Assembly: GCA_000378025.1 (NCBI GenBank) | Contig: KB899087.1 | Span: 4,672,001-4,736,000, forward strand | Direction of reading: 5' to 3' | Length of the DNA: 64,000 nucleotides | Source: Xanthobacteraceae bacterium 501b | GTDB lineage: Bacteria; Pseudomonadota; Alphaproteobacteria; Rhizobiales; Xanthobacteraceae | Part shown: in pieces, positions 44,530 through 52,458 of the stretch | Layout: every line of letters begins with the position of its first letter | Numbering within the stretch: position 1 is the stretch's first letter | The notes under the pieces: generated by a model | Databases searched by the model: none | The model's input: only the letters and a program-made list of their open reading frames with translations | What the model was told of the DNA's origin: nothing | Translations under genes and position numbers: made by a program

Positions 44530-45840
44530 ATGGCCGGACCCGAACACCAAGAACTCATCATCATCAAGCGCTACGAGGAAGATGAGCACGAACATCATTC
44601 CAGCGCCTGGAAGGTCGCGCATGCCGACTTCATGACCGCGATGATGGCGTTCTTCCTGATCATGTGGCTGATCAACGTCACTGACAAGGACGTGCGCAAG
44701 GCGATCGCCAACTACTTCAACCCGGTCAACCTCGCCGACAGCATGACGGAGCGGAAGGGGCTGAACGACCCCGAGGATATCAAGGACGCCGGCACCTCGG
44801 CCGATGGCGACCAGATGTCGACACTCAAGGACACGGTGGGCGAGAACACCGGCCCGGGCGAGGATGTGCAGCAGGGGCCGCGCGAAGCGGCGCTGTTCCA
44901 GGACCCCTATGCGGTGCTGGCCGAGATCATCGCCGACGCCCCGCCCGGCACGCCGACCTCGCCCGATACGCCGCTCGGCGTGAGCAGCGAGCCCGGCACC
45001 GGCAGCGGCGATGCCAATCGCGACCCGTTCGACCCGGTCTATTGGCAGATGACGTCCACCCGCAAGGCACAGGCCACCGCCCCCGGCACTGCCGGCATCG
45101 GCGCCCCGCAGGGCAAGCGCCCCGATGCCGGCGCCGTGCGCGACACGCCGAACCCGGCGGTGGAGGACGCCACCGGCGATCCCACCGGCGCGCCGGCATC
45201 GGAAGCCGACGCCCTCACCCCTGAGGGGGGGCCGTCCGCGACGATCGCGTCGACCCAGACTCTAAAGAGCGAGAGCGCCAAGGCAGGTGCCAAGGAGGCG
45301 GCGAATGGGGCGGCCAAGGCAGGCGACAAGGCGGGCGACAAGGCGGATGCGCCACCGCCGGCCGGTGCCGCGACCGCGCCGACGGAACAGCTCGAACAGC
45401 AGATCAAGGCCGATCTTGCCGCCGCCATGGGCGCCGCCACCGGCCCGCAGCTCGACGTGCGCAAGACCTCGGACGGCACGGTGATCAGCCTGACCGACGA
45501 CATCGACTTCTCGATGTTCCCCATCGGCTCGGCCGTGCCGGACGCGCGCATCGTCGCCGCCATGGCGCGGATCGCCCAGACGCTGAAGGACCGGCCGGGC
45601 GACGTGGTGATCCGTGGCTACACCGACGGGCGGCCGTTCCGCTCGCCGAACTATGACAATTGGCAGCTCTCCGCCGCCCGCGCCAACATCACCCACTACA
45701 TGCTGGTGCGCGGCGGGCTGGATGAGCGCCGCATTCGCCAGATCGTCGGCTTTGCCGACCGCAACCTGAAGAACAAGGCCGATCCGAACGCGCCGGAGAA
45801 CCGGCGGATCGAGATCGTCCTGCAGGAGCCCGCGCGATGA
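44530..45840 (+). CDS. motB: Flagellar stator protein MotB
   Basis: The 436-residue protein has the single transmembrane helix with the ion-binding aspartate (Asp33 in VAHADFMTAMMAFFLIMWLI), a plug-like segment (KAIANYFNPVNLADSMTERK), a long low-complexity Gly/Ala/Asp-rich linker (~75-275) and a C-terminal OmpA-like peptidoglycan-binding domain (IVIRGYTDGRPFRSPNYDNW-type: VVIRGYTDGRPF...NWQLSAARA; ENRRIEIVL). The linker makes it longer than enteric MotB (~308 aa). motC follows with an ATGA overlap. Confidence 0.95.
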   Translation: MAGPEHQELIIIKRYEEDEHEHHSSAWKVAHADFMTAMMAFFLIMWLINVTDKDVRKAIANYFNPVNLADSMTERKGLNDPEDIKDAGTSADGDQMSTLKDTVGENTGPGEDVQQGPREAALFQDPYAVLAEIIADAPPGTPTSPDTPLGVSSEPGTGSGDANRDPFDPVYWQMTSTRKAQATAPGTAGIGAPQGKRPDAGAVRDTPNPAVEDATGDPTGAPASEADALTPEGGPSATIASTQTLKSESAKAGAKEAANGAAKAGDKAGDKADAPPPAGAATAPTEQLEQQIKADLAAAMGAATGPQLDVRKTSDGTVISLTDDIDFSMFPIGSAVPDARIVAAMARIAQTLKDRPGDVVIRGYTDGRPFRSPNYDNWQLSAARANITHYMLVRGGLDERRIRQIVGFADRNLKNKADPNAPENRRIEIVLQEPAR

Positions 45841-48158
45841 CGCCAAACCTTTTGCCGGCTTATGTCCTTGGCGCACTGCTTCTCGCTCCGCTTGCCGCGT
45901 CCGCGCAGGACCCATGGAGCGACATGCGCGCGCTCGACGCCGCCATCCTCGCGCAGTCCCAGGCCGCGCCCGGGTCCGAGGCCGCGCCCGAGCCAGACCT
46001 AGAGCCTTTGGACCCGGTGGCGGTTCCCGTCACCGCCCCTGCCATGGCCGCACCCCGGCCGACATCGGTGTCCAAGCCGGCACCCAAGCTCGTGCCTAAG
46101 CCCGCCCTCCTTCCAGTGCCGCGCCCCATGCCACGGCCCGCACTCCCCGCCGCACTCCCCTCCGCCACGCCCGCAACCGCAGAGACGCCGAAGCCAGGCG
46201 TGCTGCCCGCGCCTGCGCGCGCGGCGGTGCCGGCACCGGTGCTTCCGGTTTCCGTTCCCCTGCCGCCGGTACGGCCGGAGCCACGGCCGGCGGCCGCGCC
46301 GCTGGTAGTGGCTGCGCCGCCCCCGTCGCCGCCGCCCGTTCTGCCCCCGGCCGAGCCGGCCCCCGAGTCGGCGCCCGCGCCCGCGCCGGAGGTTGTCGCC
46401 GTTCCGCCGCCGCCTGCACCGGAGGTTGTCGTCCTGCCGCCGCCGGCGGCGCCTGCGCCGGAGGCCGCGCCTGCCCTTGCCCGGGAAGCCTTCGCTCAGA
46501 CCTCGGTCGTGCGAACCTCAATCGCCCAGGATACGTTCGCGTCCGAGACCTTTGCTCCGCAAACCTTCGCTCCGAAGCCTTTCGTACCGCAGGCCGTTTC
46601 CACGCAGGCCCAGCCGATTCAGGCTCAAGCCCTGCAGGCGCTCGCCTCGCAGGCCCAAAGCGCGCAGACCGTTCCCTTTCAAACTGCTGCCGCGAAGGTC
46701 CAAGATCCGCCGGCCCAAAGCGCGCCGGCCGATTCCTCGCCGGCCGATTCCTCGCCGACCGATTCCTCGCAAATCGTTGCCCCGGAGATCCCATTCCTCC
46801 CGGCCCCCCCCGCGCCGGCCGTTCTTGCGGCCCAGCCGTCGCTGTCGGGTTCGGTGGCCGGCGCCCTCAGCCTGCTCAGCGTGCCGGCTGAGACGCTGTT
46901 CCCGCCGGCGCAGGCCTCCGAGGTGGCATCGCCGGGTGGGGCGCATGAGGACGCGGCGCCGCCCGCCGCCGGGGAGGCGCCCAAGGCGGGCGAAGAGGCG
47001 CCGCAGCAGGCGCCGGCCCTGCCGCCGGCCCCGCCGCTCTATCGCGAGGTGCGCGAGCTTCAGCGCCTGCAGGACAGCATGGCGGTGGGAGGGCCCGGTG
47101 CTTTGCCGGCGCAGAACGCGCTCATCGGGCAGATCGACCAGCTGTTCCGCGCGGCCGATGCCAGTGCCTGGAACGACCCGCAAAACGCCCGCGCGCTCGT
47201 CATCTTCGCCCTCAGCGGCGGTGGCCCGGGCGTGCTGCGCGCTGTTCTGGGCAAATCCGCCACGCCCAATATCGACGAGCGGCTGCTGCGCGGCAGCCTC
47301 GCCTATCTCGAAGGCCGCGAACCGGAGGCACTGAAGCAGCTGGGCGAGGTCGACATGCGCAGCCTTCCTGACAGCCTCGCCGGCCAGGTCGCCCTGGCGC
47401 AGGCGGCGCTCTGGGTGCGCCGGGACCCCGCCCGCGCCGCGGTGCTGCTGGGGCGTGCGCGCCTGATCGCGCCGGGCACGCTGGTGGAGGAGGCGGCGCT
47501 GCGGCGCGCCATCTTCATCGCCGCGCAGGCCGATGAACTCGGCACGTTCGAGCGGCTGACCGCCACCTATCTCGCTCGCTTCCGGCACTCGGTTTATGCT
47601 GGCAATTTCCGCCTGCGCTTCGCCGCCGCGCTGACTCGGATGAGCTTCATCGACAAGCCGGACGAATTCCACCGGATCAATGATCTGCTCGCCCCGCTCG
47701 AACCAGCGAGCCGGCGCGAGATCGCCCTCATGGTCGCGCAGGGAGCGGTGGGCCAGGGCAAGAAGATCGCGGCGGAGCGGGCGGCGGATCTGGTGCTGAA
47801 GGGCGCGGTGTTCGGCAGCCTGGAAGCCGACCGCGCCACGCTCTACCGCGCCGCCGCGACAGTGGCGTCGCCCGAGCGCTTCACTGAATCGCAGACCGAG
47901 CTGGCCGGCCTCGCCGGCGAGCGGTTCGCGCCCGACGATGTCCGGCTGCTGGGCGCCGCGCAGGCGGTGGCGGCGTCGATCCTGCACGCGGTCGATGTTC
48001 CGGCGCCGGCGCCGGAGGAGGCGACGCCCGCCGCCGATGCCTCCGTTGCCGCCAGTCCTGCCAATGCGGCCGATACCGGCCCGCCACCGGCCACCCTCGC
48101 CAAGGCCCAGGCCGCCCTCGCCACCGCCGACCAGATGCTGGGAGACGCGCCGCTATGA
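45837..48158 (+). CDS. motC: MotC periplasmic motility protein with very long repeat-rich N-terminal region
   Basis: The 773-residue protein has a signal peptide (PAYVLGALLLAPLAASAQ) and a conserved C-terminal helical half (~400-740; YREVRELQRLQDSMAVGGPG onward) that matches MotC, which in Sinorhizobium binds MotB in the periplasm and is needed for stator function. Residues ~45-395 are an extended Pro/Ala/Val-rich segment with several short repeats (PADSS x3; FAPQT-like). Known MotC proteins are about 430-450 residues, so about 330 residues are extra. It overlaps motB and fliK by ATGA. Confidence 0.88.
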   Translation: MTPNLLPAYVLGALLLAPLAASAQDPWSDMRALDAAILAQSQAAPGSEAAPEPDLEPLDPVAVPVTAPAMAAPRPTSVSKPAPKLVPKPALLPVPRPMPRPALPAALPSATPATAETPKPGVLPAPARAAVPAPVLPVSVPLPPVRPEPRPAAAPLVVAAPPPSPPPVLPPAEPAPESAPAPAPEVVAVPPPPAPEVVVLPPPAAPAPEAAPALAREAFAQTSVVRTSIAQDTFASETFAPQTFAPKPFVPQAVSTQAQPIQAQALQALASQAQSAQTVPFQTAAAKVQDPPAQSAPADSSPADSSPTDSSQIVAPEIPFLPAPPAPAVLAAQPSLSGSVAGALSLLSVPAETLFPPAQASEVASPGGAHEDAAPPAAGEAPKAGEEAPQQAPALPPAPPLYREVRELQRLQDSMAVGGPGALPAQNALIGQIDQLFRAADASAWNDPQNARALVIFALSGGGPGVLRAVLGKSATPNIDERLLRGSLAYLEGREPEALKQLGEVDMRSLPDSLAGQVALAQAALWVRRDPARAAVLLGRARLIAPGTLVEEAALRRAIFIAAQADELGTFERLTATYLARFRHSVYAGNFRLRFAAALTRMSFIDKPDEFHRINDLLAPLEPASRREIALMVAQGAVGQGKKIAAERAADLVLKGAVFGSLEADRATLYRAAATVASPERFTESQTELAGLAGERFAPDDVRLLGAAQAVAASILHAVDVPAPAPEEATPAADASVAASPANAADTGPPPATLAKAQAALATADQMLGDAPL
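46725..46769 (+). repeat. Three 15-bp tandem repeats in motC
   Basis: Units 46725-46739, 46740-46754 and 46755-46769 (CCGGCCGATTCCTCG, third unit with one change) encode PADSS, PADSS and PTDSS in the low-complexity linker. A related phenylalanine-containing pentapeptide series lies upstream at about 46545-46600. Confidence 0.85.
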
Positions 48159-50062
48159 ACCCGGTGATCTTTCCTTCCTCCCGCTCCCCGGCGGGCGCGA
48201 CCGACGAGCCGCCCGGCCGGGCCGAGCGTGGGGGCACCCAGGATGCCTTCGCCAGCCTTCTCGCCGAGCTGGATGTGCGGACCGCGCCTGCCGAGGCTCC
48301 GCCGATGGGGCGCGCGCGGGACGAAGGCGCCCCCGTGCGGCCGCAGGGGCTGACCGGGCGGATGGCCTCGGCGGCTGCGACGGGCGAGATGAGAGAGATG
48401 GCGGCAGCGCTGGTGGAGGGTGCCGCGCCGCCCGAGACGGCGTCGTCCTCCAAAGGTCCGCTTGCCGCCGCGCCGGAACCGCCGGCCGCCGAGAGGGAGC
48501 TTGCCGCGCTTCTCGCCCGGCCAGCCGCCGGCTCGACCGAAGGGGCGAGCCGCCCCCCGCCTCAAGCCGCGCTGCGGGTGCGGCTGGAGGCGACGGTGCT
48601 GGCCGATGCAGGCGCCCAAGGCGAGGGCGCGGCGGTGCAACCCGATGTGCTTCGCGAAGTGCGGACCGAAGTGCGGCCCGAAGTGCGACCCGACGTGAAG
48701 GCGCGCGCGGCGTCCCCCTCCTTGGGGCGCGCGATCACGCCCGCGCCGGCTCTGTCCCTCGCCCTGCCGGGCTCGCCGGCGCCCGCCACCGAGGCGCTTG
48801 CGCCGGGCGCGTTGTCGCCGGCGCAGGAAACCCCGCCGGCGCCGGCTGCGCCGGTTGTTGAGGAATCGGTACCGGCCGCGCCTGATGTCGGGGCGGCGGC
48901 CGCGCCCTCGATCAGCCTGCCGTCGGCGGCGATGATCGGCGCGCTCGGCCCCGTCTCCGCGCCGGGGCTGGAGGAGGAGGGCGCCTCGGCGCCGTCGACC
49001 GGGCCGCTGGCCCTGGTGGCGCCGCAGGGCGACATGGCGCCGGACGAGGCGGCTTTGCCGGCGGCCAAGGTTGTTCTGTGCGAAACCCATTTCGCCCCGG
49101 TGACGCCGCGCGACCTGCGCGCCGTTGCCGCCATGCCTTCGGCTGCCCTACCGTCGGCAACCCCACCCTCGGCAACCCTACCTTCGGCCGTCCTGCCTCC
49201 GGCCAACATGCTTTCGGCTGCCGCCGCCATGCCACCGGCCGACGGCTTGCGCGTGCCGGCGCCGGAGGACAGCCCCACGCCGCTGTCCCGCGACGGTGCC
49301 GCCGCCGCGACTCCGGCAGTTGCCGTGGAGGCCGACATGCCCGCGAGCGCGCCGCGCCCGCCATTGGCCGCGCTCGCCCGCCTGGGCGCGCGCGAAAGCA
49401 CGACGATCTTGGATGGGCCGTCCCCCGAAGGCCGGGCCGAGACCCTGTCGCCGCTCCGCGACACGGCGCGTGCGGAACGGCGGGAGGCGACGCGATTTGA
49501 GCGCGAGGCGCCGGCCCTCGCAACGGGAGGCACGGCACCGGCCGCCATCCTCCCGACAGCCCCGCCCTTGCCGGGCGCGGCGCCGTCGCCGGCCGCCGTG
49601 CAGCTGGGCGCTGCCATTGCCGAGGCAGTGCGCGCCGATGTGCCACCAGCCCCGCTGCCCGGCGAGGCGGCGCAGGCGCGCGGCCCGGTGCGTATTCTGG
49701 AGATCCAGCTGCACCCGGTGGAGCTCGGCTTGGTGACGGTGCGGTTGCGCACCGGGCGCAACGGGCTGGAGATTCACGTCCATGCGGCGCGGGCGGAGAC
49801 GGCGCGCCTGCTGGAGCAGGATCGTTCCAGCCTGCTCGCCACACTGGTCGAGGCCGATGCCGGGCCGCTCGACCTCACCATCAGCCAGACCGGCATGCCG
49901 GCCCCACTCACCGGCGACGATGCCTTCGCGCCGGTGGAGCGGGACCGCCCGGGCGGGGATGAGCCCCGCGACGGACAACCCGGCGATTCCGACCCGCGCA
50001 GGAAGAGACAACAGAATGGACAAGCGCCATTTCGCGCTGCTGACAGCGGCGCTGCTGATTAG
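48155..50062 (+). CDS. fliK: Flagellar hook-length control protein FliK (MotD-type)
   Basis: The 635-residue protein has a long disordered Pro/Ala-rich N-terminal region and a C-terminal FliK-C domain (~510-595; RILEIQLHPVELGLVTVRLR, LEIHVHAARAETARLLEQDR, then LRASLVEADAGPLDLTISQT-like). It measures hook length and triggers the FlhB switch; the rhizobial ortholog was once called MotD. Two tandem repeat tracts occur in the linker (48656-48691, 49136-49225). Its position after motC is typical. Confidence 0.85.
   Translation: MNPVIFPSSRSPAGATDEPPGRAERGGTQDAFASLLAELDVRTAPAEAPPMGRARDEGAPVRPQGLTGRMASAAATGEMREMAAALVEGAAPPETASSSKGPLAAAPEPPAAERELAALLARPAAGSTEGASRPPPQAALRVRLEATVLADAGAQGEGAAVQPDVLREVRTEVRPEVRPDVKARAASPSLGRAITPAPALSLALPGSPAPATEALAPGALSPAQETPPAPAAPVVEESVPAAPDVGAAAAPSISLPSAAMIGALGPVSAPGLEEEGASAPSTGPLALVAPQGDMAPDEAALPAAKVVLCETHFAPVTPRDLRAVAAMPSAALPSATPPSATLPSAVLPPANMLSAAAAMPPADGLRVPAPEDSPTPLSRDGAAAATPAVAVEADMPASAPRPPLAALARLGARESTTILDGPSPEGRAETLSPLRDTARAERREATRFEREAPALATGGTAPAAILPTAPPLPGAAPSPAAVQLGAAIAEAVRADVPPAPLPGEAAQARGPVRILEIQLHPVELGLVTVRLRTGRNGLEIHVHAARAETARLLEQDRSSLLATLVEADAGPLDLTISQTGMPAPLTGDDAFAPVERDRPGGDEPRDGQPGDSDPRRKRQQNGQAPFRAADSGAAD
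48656..48691 (+). repeat. Three 12-bp tandem repeats in fliK
   Basis: GAAGTGCGG(A/C)CC-type units at 48656-48667, 48668-48679 and 48680-48691 encode EVRT, EVRP and EVRP. Confidence 0.85.
49136..49225 (+). repeat. Six imperfect 15-bp tandem repeats in fliK
   Basis: Six 15-bp units with a CC-TCGGC core encode PSAAL, PSATP, PSATL, PSAVL, PPANM and LSAAA in the linker of FliK. The unit length keeps the frame. Confidence 0.8.
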
Positions 50063-50624
50063 CACCCTTCAGGCGGCCGCTGCCCCGACGGGCGAGGCGC
50101 CGAAAAAGCCGGCGGCAACCACCACGGCCGCGCCGCTTGGCGTCTGCGAGGCGGCGATGGCGCGCGCCTCGGCCAAATATGGCGTGCCGCTTGCCATTCT
50201 CTACGCCGTCGGCCTGACCGAGACCGGCGGCAATGGCACGCTGCAGCCTTTCGCGATGAATGCGGGGGGCAAGAGCCATGTCGCGACCAGCGCGGCCGAT
50301 GGCGCGCGCAAGCTCAAGGAATTCAACGCGCGCGGCGTGCGGCTGGTGGATCTCGGCTGCATGCAGATCAACCATCGCTGGCACGGCGAGCAGTTCGCCT
50401 CGGTGGCCGACATGTTCGATCCCGAGCGCAATGTCGATTACGCCGCCCGCTTCCTCGCGGAACTGCGGCAGCGCCATGGCAACTGGACGATGGCGGCGGC
50501 TCGCTACAATGCCGGGCCGAACAATGATCCGGCGCAGAAGCGCTATGTCTGCGCCGTCATCCGCAATCTGGTGCGGTCCGGCTTTGGCAGCTGGACCGCC
50601 CAGTCGCGGGCATTCTGCGGCTGA
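50016..50624 (+). CDS. Flagellar lytic transglycosylase (SLT domain)
   Basis: The 202-residue protein has a signal peptide (FALLTAALLISTLQAAAA) and an SLT domain with the catalytic Glu in AVGLTETGGNG, then MQINHRWHGEQF, and AARYNAGPNND. It cleaves peptidoglycan glycan strands. The start is the ATG at 50016 after AGGAAGAGA, overlapping fliK by 47 nt. Since FlgJ here has no muramidase domain, this enzyme probably opens the cell wall for the rod, as SltF does in Rhodobacter; that is inference. Confidence 0.85.
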   Translation: MDKRHFALLTAALLISTLQAAAAPTGEAPKKPAATTTAAPLGVCEAAMARASAKYGVPLAILYAVGLTETGGNGTLQPFAMNAGGKSHVATSAADGARKLKEFNARGVRLVDLGCMQINHRWHGEQFASVADMFDPERNVDYAARFLAELRQRHGNWTMAAARYNAGPNNDPAQKRYVCAVIRNLVRSGFGSWTAQSRAFCG

Positions 50625-50738
50625 TCTCAGGCTCTGTCTCGGCCTGGTCCGCCCGCAGAGAAATTCCCGATCGAACGTCAGTACGTGCACCGGAAGGGGC
50701 ACGGGGCCCTTCCCGAGAGCCGTCGCCTGCCTGCCGAC

Positions 50739-50773
50739 CATCCCGGCTCCCGCCTCAGGCGGCGGCCGGGATG
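50739..50773. terminator. Nested hairpin between convergent transglycosylase and cheZ genes
   Basis: CATCCCGGC (50739-50747) pairs with GCCGGGATG (50765-50773); within the loop CCGCC/GGCGG adds a second stem around TCA. It lies between two convergent genes, as a shared terminator would, but lacks a T tract. Confidence 0.5.
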
Positions 50774-50804
50774 CTGGCTTCAAGGGAACTTTGCAACAAC
50801 GCGC

Positions 50805-51527
50805 TCAGCCGAAGAGGGAGTCGATATCGTCCTGCGACACGACATTCTCGTCGTCGGCCAGCGCCGGCCCGTTGAGCAGCGCCTCGTCGCCGGTGCGCTC
50901 GGGGGCGATGGTCTCGGCGATGCGCGCGACTTCTTCCTGCCCGCCCCAGATGTTGCACATTTTATCCACCCGCTCCTCGATGAAGACCATGAGGGCGACG
51001 ACCTTGCGGATGCGCTGACCGCCAATGTCCTGGAAATTGCAGGCCTCGAAGATGCGCGTGGCGTAGCTGTGGATCGCCTGGGCGACCACCTTCTGGCTGC
51101 CTTCCAGTTCGCTGACCAGCGAAATCGCCGCGCCGTCGATGTTCTCGGCCATCTGCAGGATGTCCTCGGTCGCCGCCTCGGTATCGGCGACGACCGCATC
51201 AAGCTCGTCGGTCGCGCGGTTGAAGCGGGCGCCCTTGGCCCCGCCCGACTGCAGCGTGGCAAGCTCGTTCTTGGTGCTCTCGATTGCCTGGCGGATCGTT
51301 TCCACGTCCATCAGCATGGAATGCCGGGAGCATTCGGGGTCCGCTTCGGGGCACCTGCGATCGAAACGCGCGATGACGCCGCGCAGTTCGTGCAGCTCCT
51401 CCAGCACGCGGCCGATCTGGGCCGAGACCGAGCCCTGCGCCGACATCGTTGCGGCACCCGGTCCCTCCCCAACCCTGTGAGGTCGTTCATTGGCTTCAAT
51501 TCGGAACGGCCGCCGCGCTGACGACAT
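50805..51527 (-). CDS. cheZ: Chemotaxis phosphatase CheZ
   Basis: The 240-residue helical protein contains the CheZ active-site motif NFQDIGGQRIRKVV (Asp167 and Gln171, equivalent to Asp143/Gln147 in E. coli) and ends with SQDDIDSLFG, the C-terminal CheY-binding peptide type. It dephosphorylates CheY-P. The start at 51527 is supported by TTGGAGAATATAC before it; an in-frame ATG at 51446 is the alternative. It is divergent from the enteric-type CheY at 51712, its likely substrate. Confidence 0.9.
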   Translation of the reverse strand: MSSARRPFRIEANERPHRVGEGPGAATMSAQGSVSAQIGRVLEELHELRGVIARFDRRCPEADPECSRHSMLMDVETIRQAIESTKNELATLQSGGAKGARFNRATDELDAVVADTEAATEDILQMAENIDGAAISLVSELEGSQKVVAQAIHSYATRIFEACNFQDIGGQRIRKVVALMVFIEERVDKMCNIWGGQEEVARIAETIAPERTGDEALLNGPALADDENVVSQDDIDSLFG

Positions 51528-51711
51528 GTATATTCTCCAATGCTCGTCAATAATGTTCGATCATTGCTTATAGTTCAAACCTGTAACTCTGAGAATAACC
51601 CCACTGTTTCACCTGCAAGCTTCGCGCAAGCAATGCAATTCAAACATGTTCCTACGCAAGGACGGCAATCGGCTGTCCGTGGATCTTATTACCCGAGGGA
51701 CGGAGCGCTCT
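51528..51711. promoter_or_regulatory. Divergent promoter region of cheZ and the second cheY
   Basis: This 184-bp region is AT-rich relative to its surroundings and separates divergent starts, so it should hold a promoter for each gene. No clear -35/-10 pair was fixed. A short repeat (TGTCCGTGGAT) occurs at ~51674 and again at the cheY start. Confidence 0.4.
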
Positions 51712-52095
51712 ATGTCCGTGGATTTGTCGATGCCGGTTCTTGTAGTCGACGATTACAAGACGATGGTCCGAATCATTCGCAACCTGCTGAAACAGATCGG
51801 CTTTGAGGACGTGGACGAAGCCTCCGACGGCGTCGAAGCCCTCTCCAAGCTGAAGGAGCGGCAGTATGGGCTCGTCATTTCCGACTGGAACATGGAACCG
51901 ATGACGGGCTACGAACTGCTCAAGCAGGTTCGCGACGACAGCAATCTCAGTGCTCTGCCCTTCATCATGGTCACCGCCGAGGCCAAGTCGGAAAACGTCA
52001 TCGCCGCCAAGAAGGCGGGAGTGAACAACTATATCGTCAAGCCGTTCAACGCGCAGACGCTGAAGAGCAAGATCGACACGGTCTTCGAAGGCTGA
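51712..52095 (+). CDS. cheY: Second CheY, enteric type
   Basis: This 127-residue receiver resembles E. coli CheY closely in its core: LVVDDYKTMVRIIRNLLKQI, the phospho-acceptor in LVISDWNMEPMTGYELLKQV, Thr in FIMVTAEAKSENVIAAKKAG and Lys in NNYIVKPFNAQTLKSKID. It probably drives the flagellar switch. The ATG at 51712 (MSVDLSMPVLVVDD) is preferred over an upstream in-frame ATG; it follows GAGGGACGGAG. It is divergent from cheZ. A separate cheY is in the che operon. Confidence 0.95.
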   Translation: MSVDLSMPVLVVDDYKTMVRIIRNLLKQIGFEDVDEASDGVEALSKLKERQYGLVISDWNMEPMTGYELLKQVRDDSNLSALPFIMVTAEAKSENVIAAKKAGVNNYIVKPFNAQTLKSKIDTVFEG

Positions 52096-52232
52096 ACCTT
52101 TCGCTGAAGATCATTTTGATCAGGTTGAAACACCTGATCGACATGGAATGTACTCCGCACGCAATGAGCCGGAGCCTTTTCCCGGCGTGAAAGCGTGTCG
52201 AGTGTCGCGGGAAAGGCTCGCCTATCAACATG

Positions 52233-52266
52233 GCGTCCCTCGGGTCCTCCCGGGGGCGCTTGTTTT
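52233..52266 (+). terminator. Candidate terminator after cheY
   Basis: An imperfect GC stem (GCGTCCCTCGGG against CCCGGGGGCGC) with a TCCT loop is followed by a T-rich run (TTGTTTT). It lies 140 nt after the cheY stop. Confidence 0.4.
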
Positions 52267-52340
52267 GCGTCGCCCGCTCTCGCGCGGAAACCCCGGATTT
52301 TGCCGATACCCTCCAGAATGGAGGGAAACACCATCCAACC

Positions 52341-52370
52341 CTGAAGCAACTCAGCTTGAGTGGATATAAT
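52341..52370 (+). promoter_or_regulatory. Candidate sigma-70-type promoter of rem/ftcR
   Basis: CTGAAG and TATAAT are separated by 18 nt and lie 88 nt before the rem/ftcR start. The -10 box is a full consensus match; the -35 box is weak. Confidence 0.4.
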
Positions 52371-52458
52371 CGTCAAAATAGTCCTTTGGCCAAGGACACG
52401 CGCAGCCAGCAATCAACATCGTTGCATGACTGCAAATCCAAGGCAGGGGAATTGAATC

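Larger units (their letters stand above)
52096..52458. other. 363-bp spacer between cheY and the rem/ftcR gene
   Basis: No gene is visible. It holds two hairpins (GAGCCTTTTCCCG at 52172-52184 with CGGGAAAGGCTC at 52208-52219; and a GC-rich hairpin at about 52233-52259 followed by TTGTTTT), which may terminate cheY transcription, and a likely sigma-70-type promoter for the next gene (CTGAAG at 52341-52346, 18-nt spacer, TATAAT at 52365-52370). Confidence 0.5.

Noticed and set aside
46518-47987. Minus-strand frame with repeated RRGIGRRGIG antisense to motC
   Set aside because: The repeat is the complement of the motC 15-bp repeat tract, and no ribosome binding site or family match supports it.
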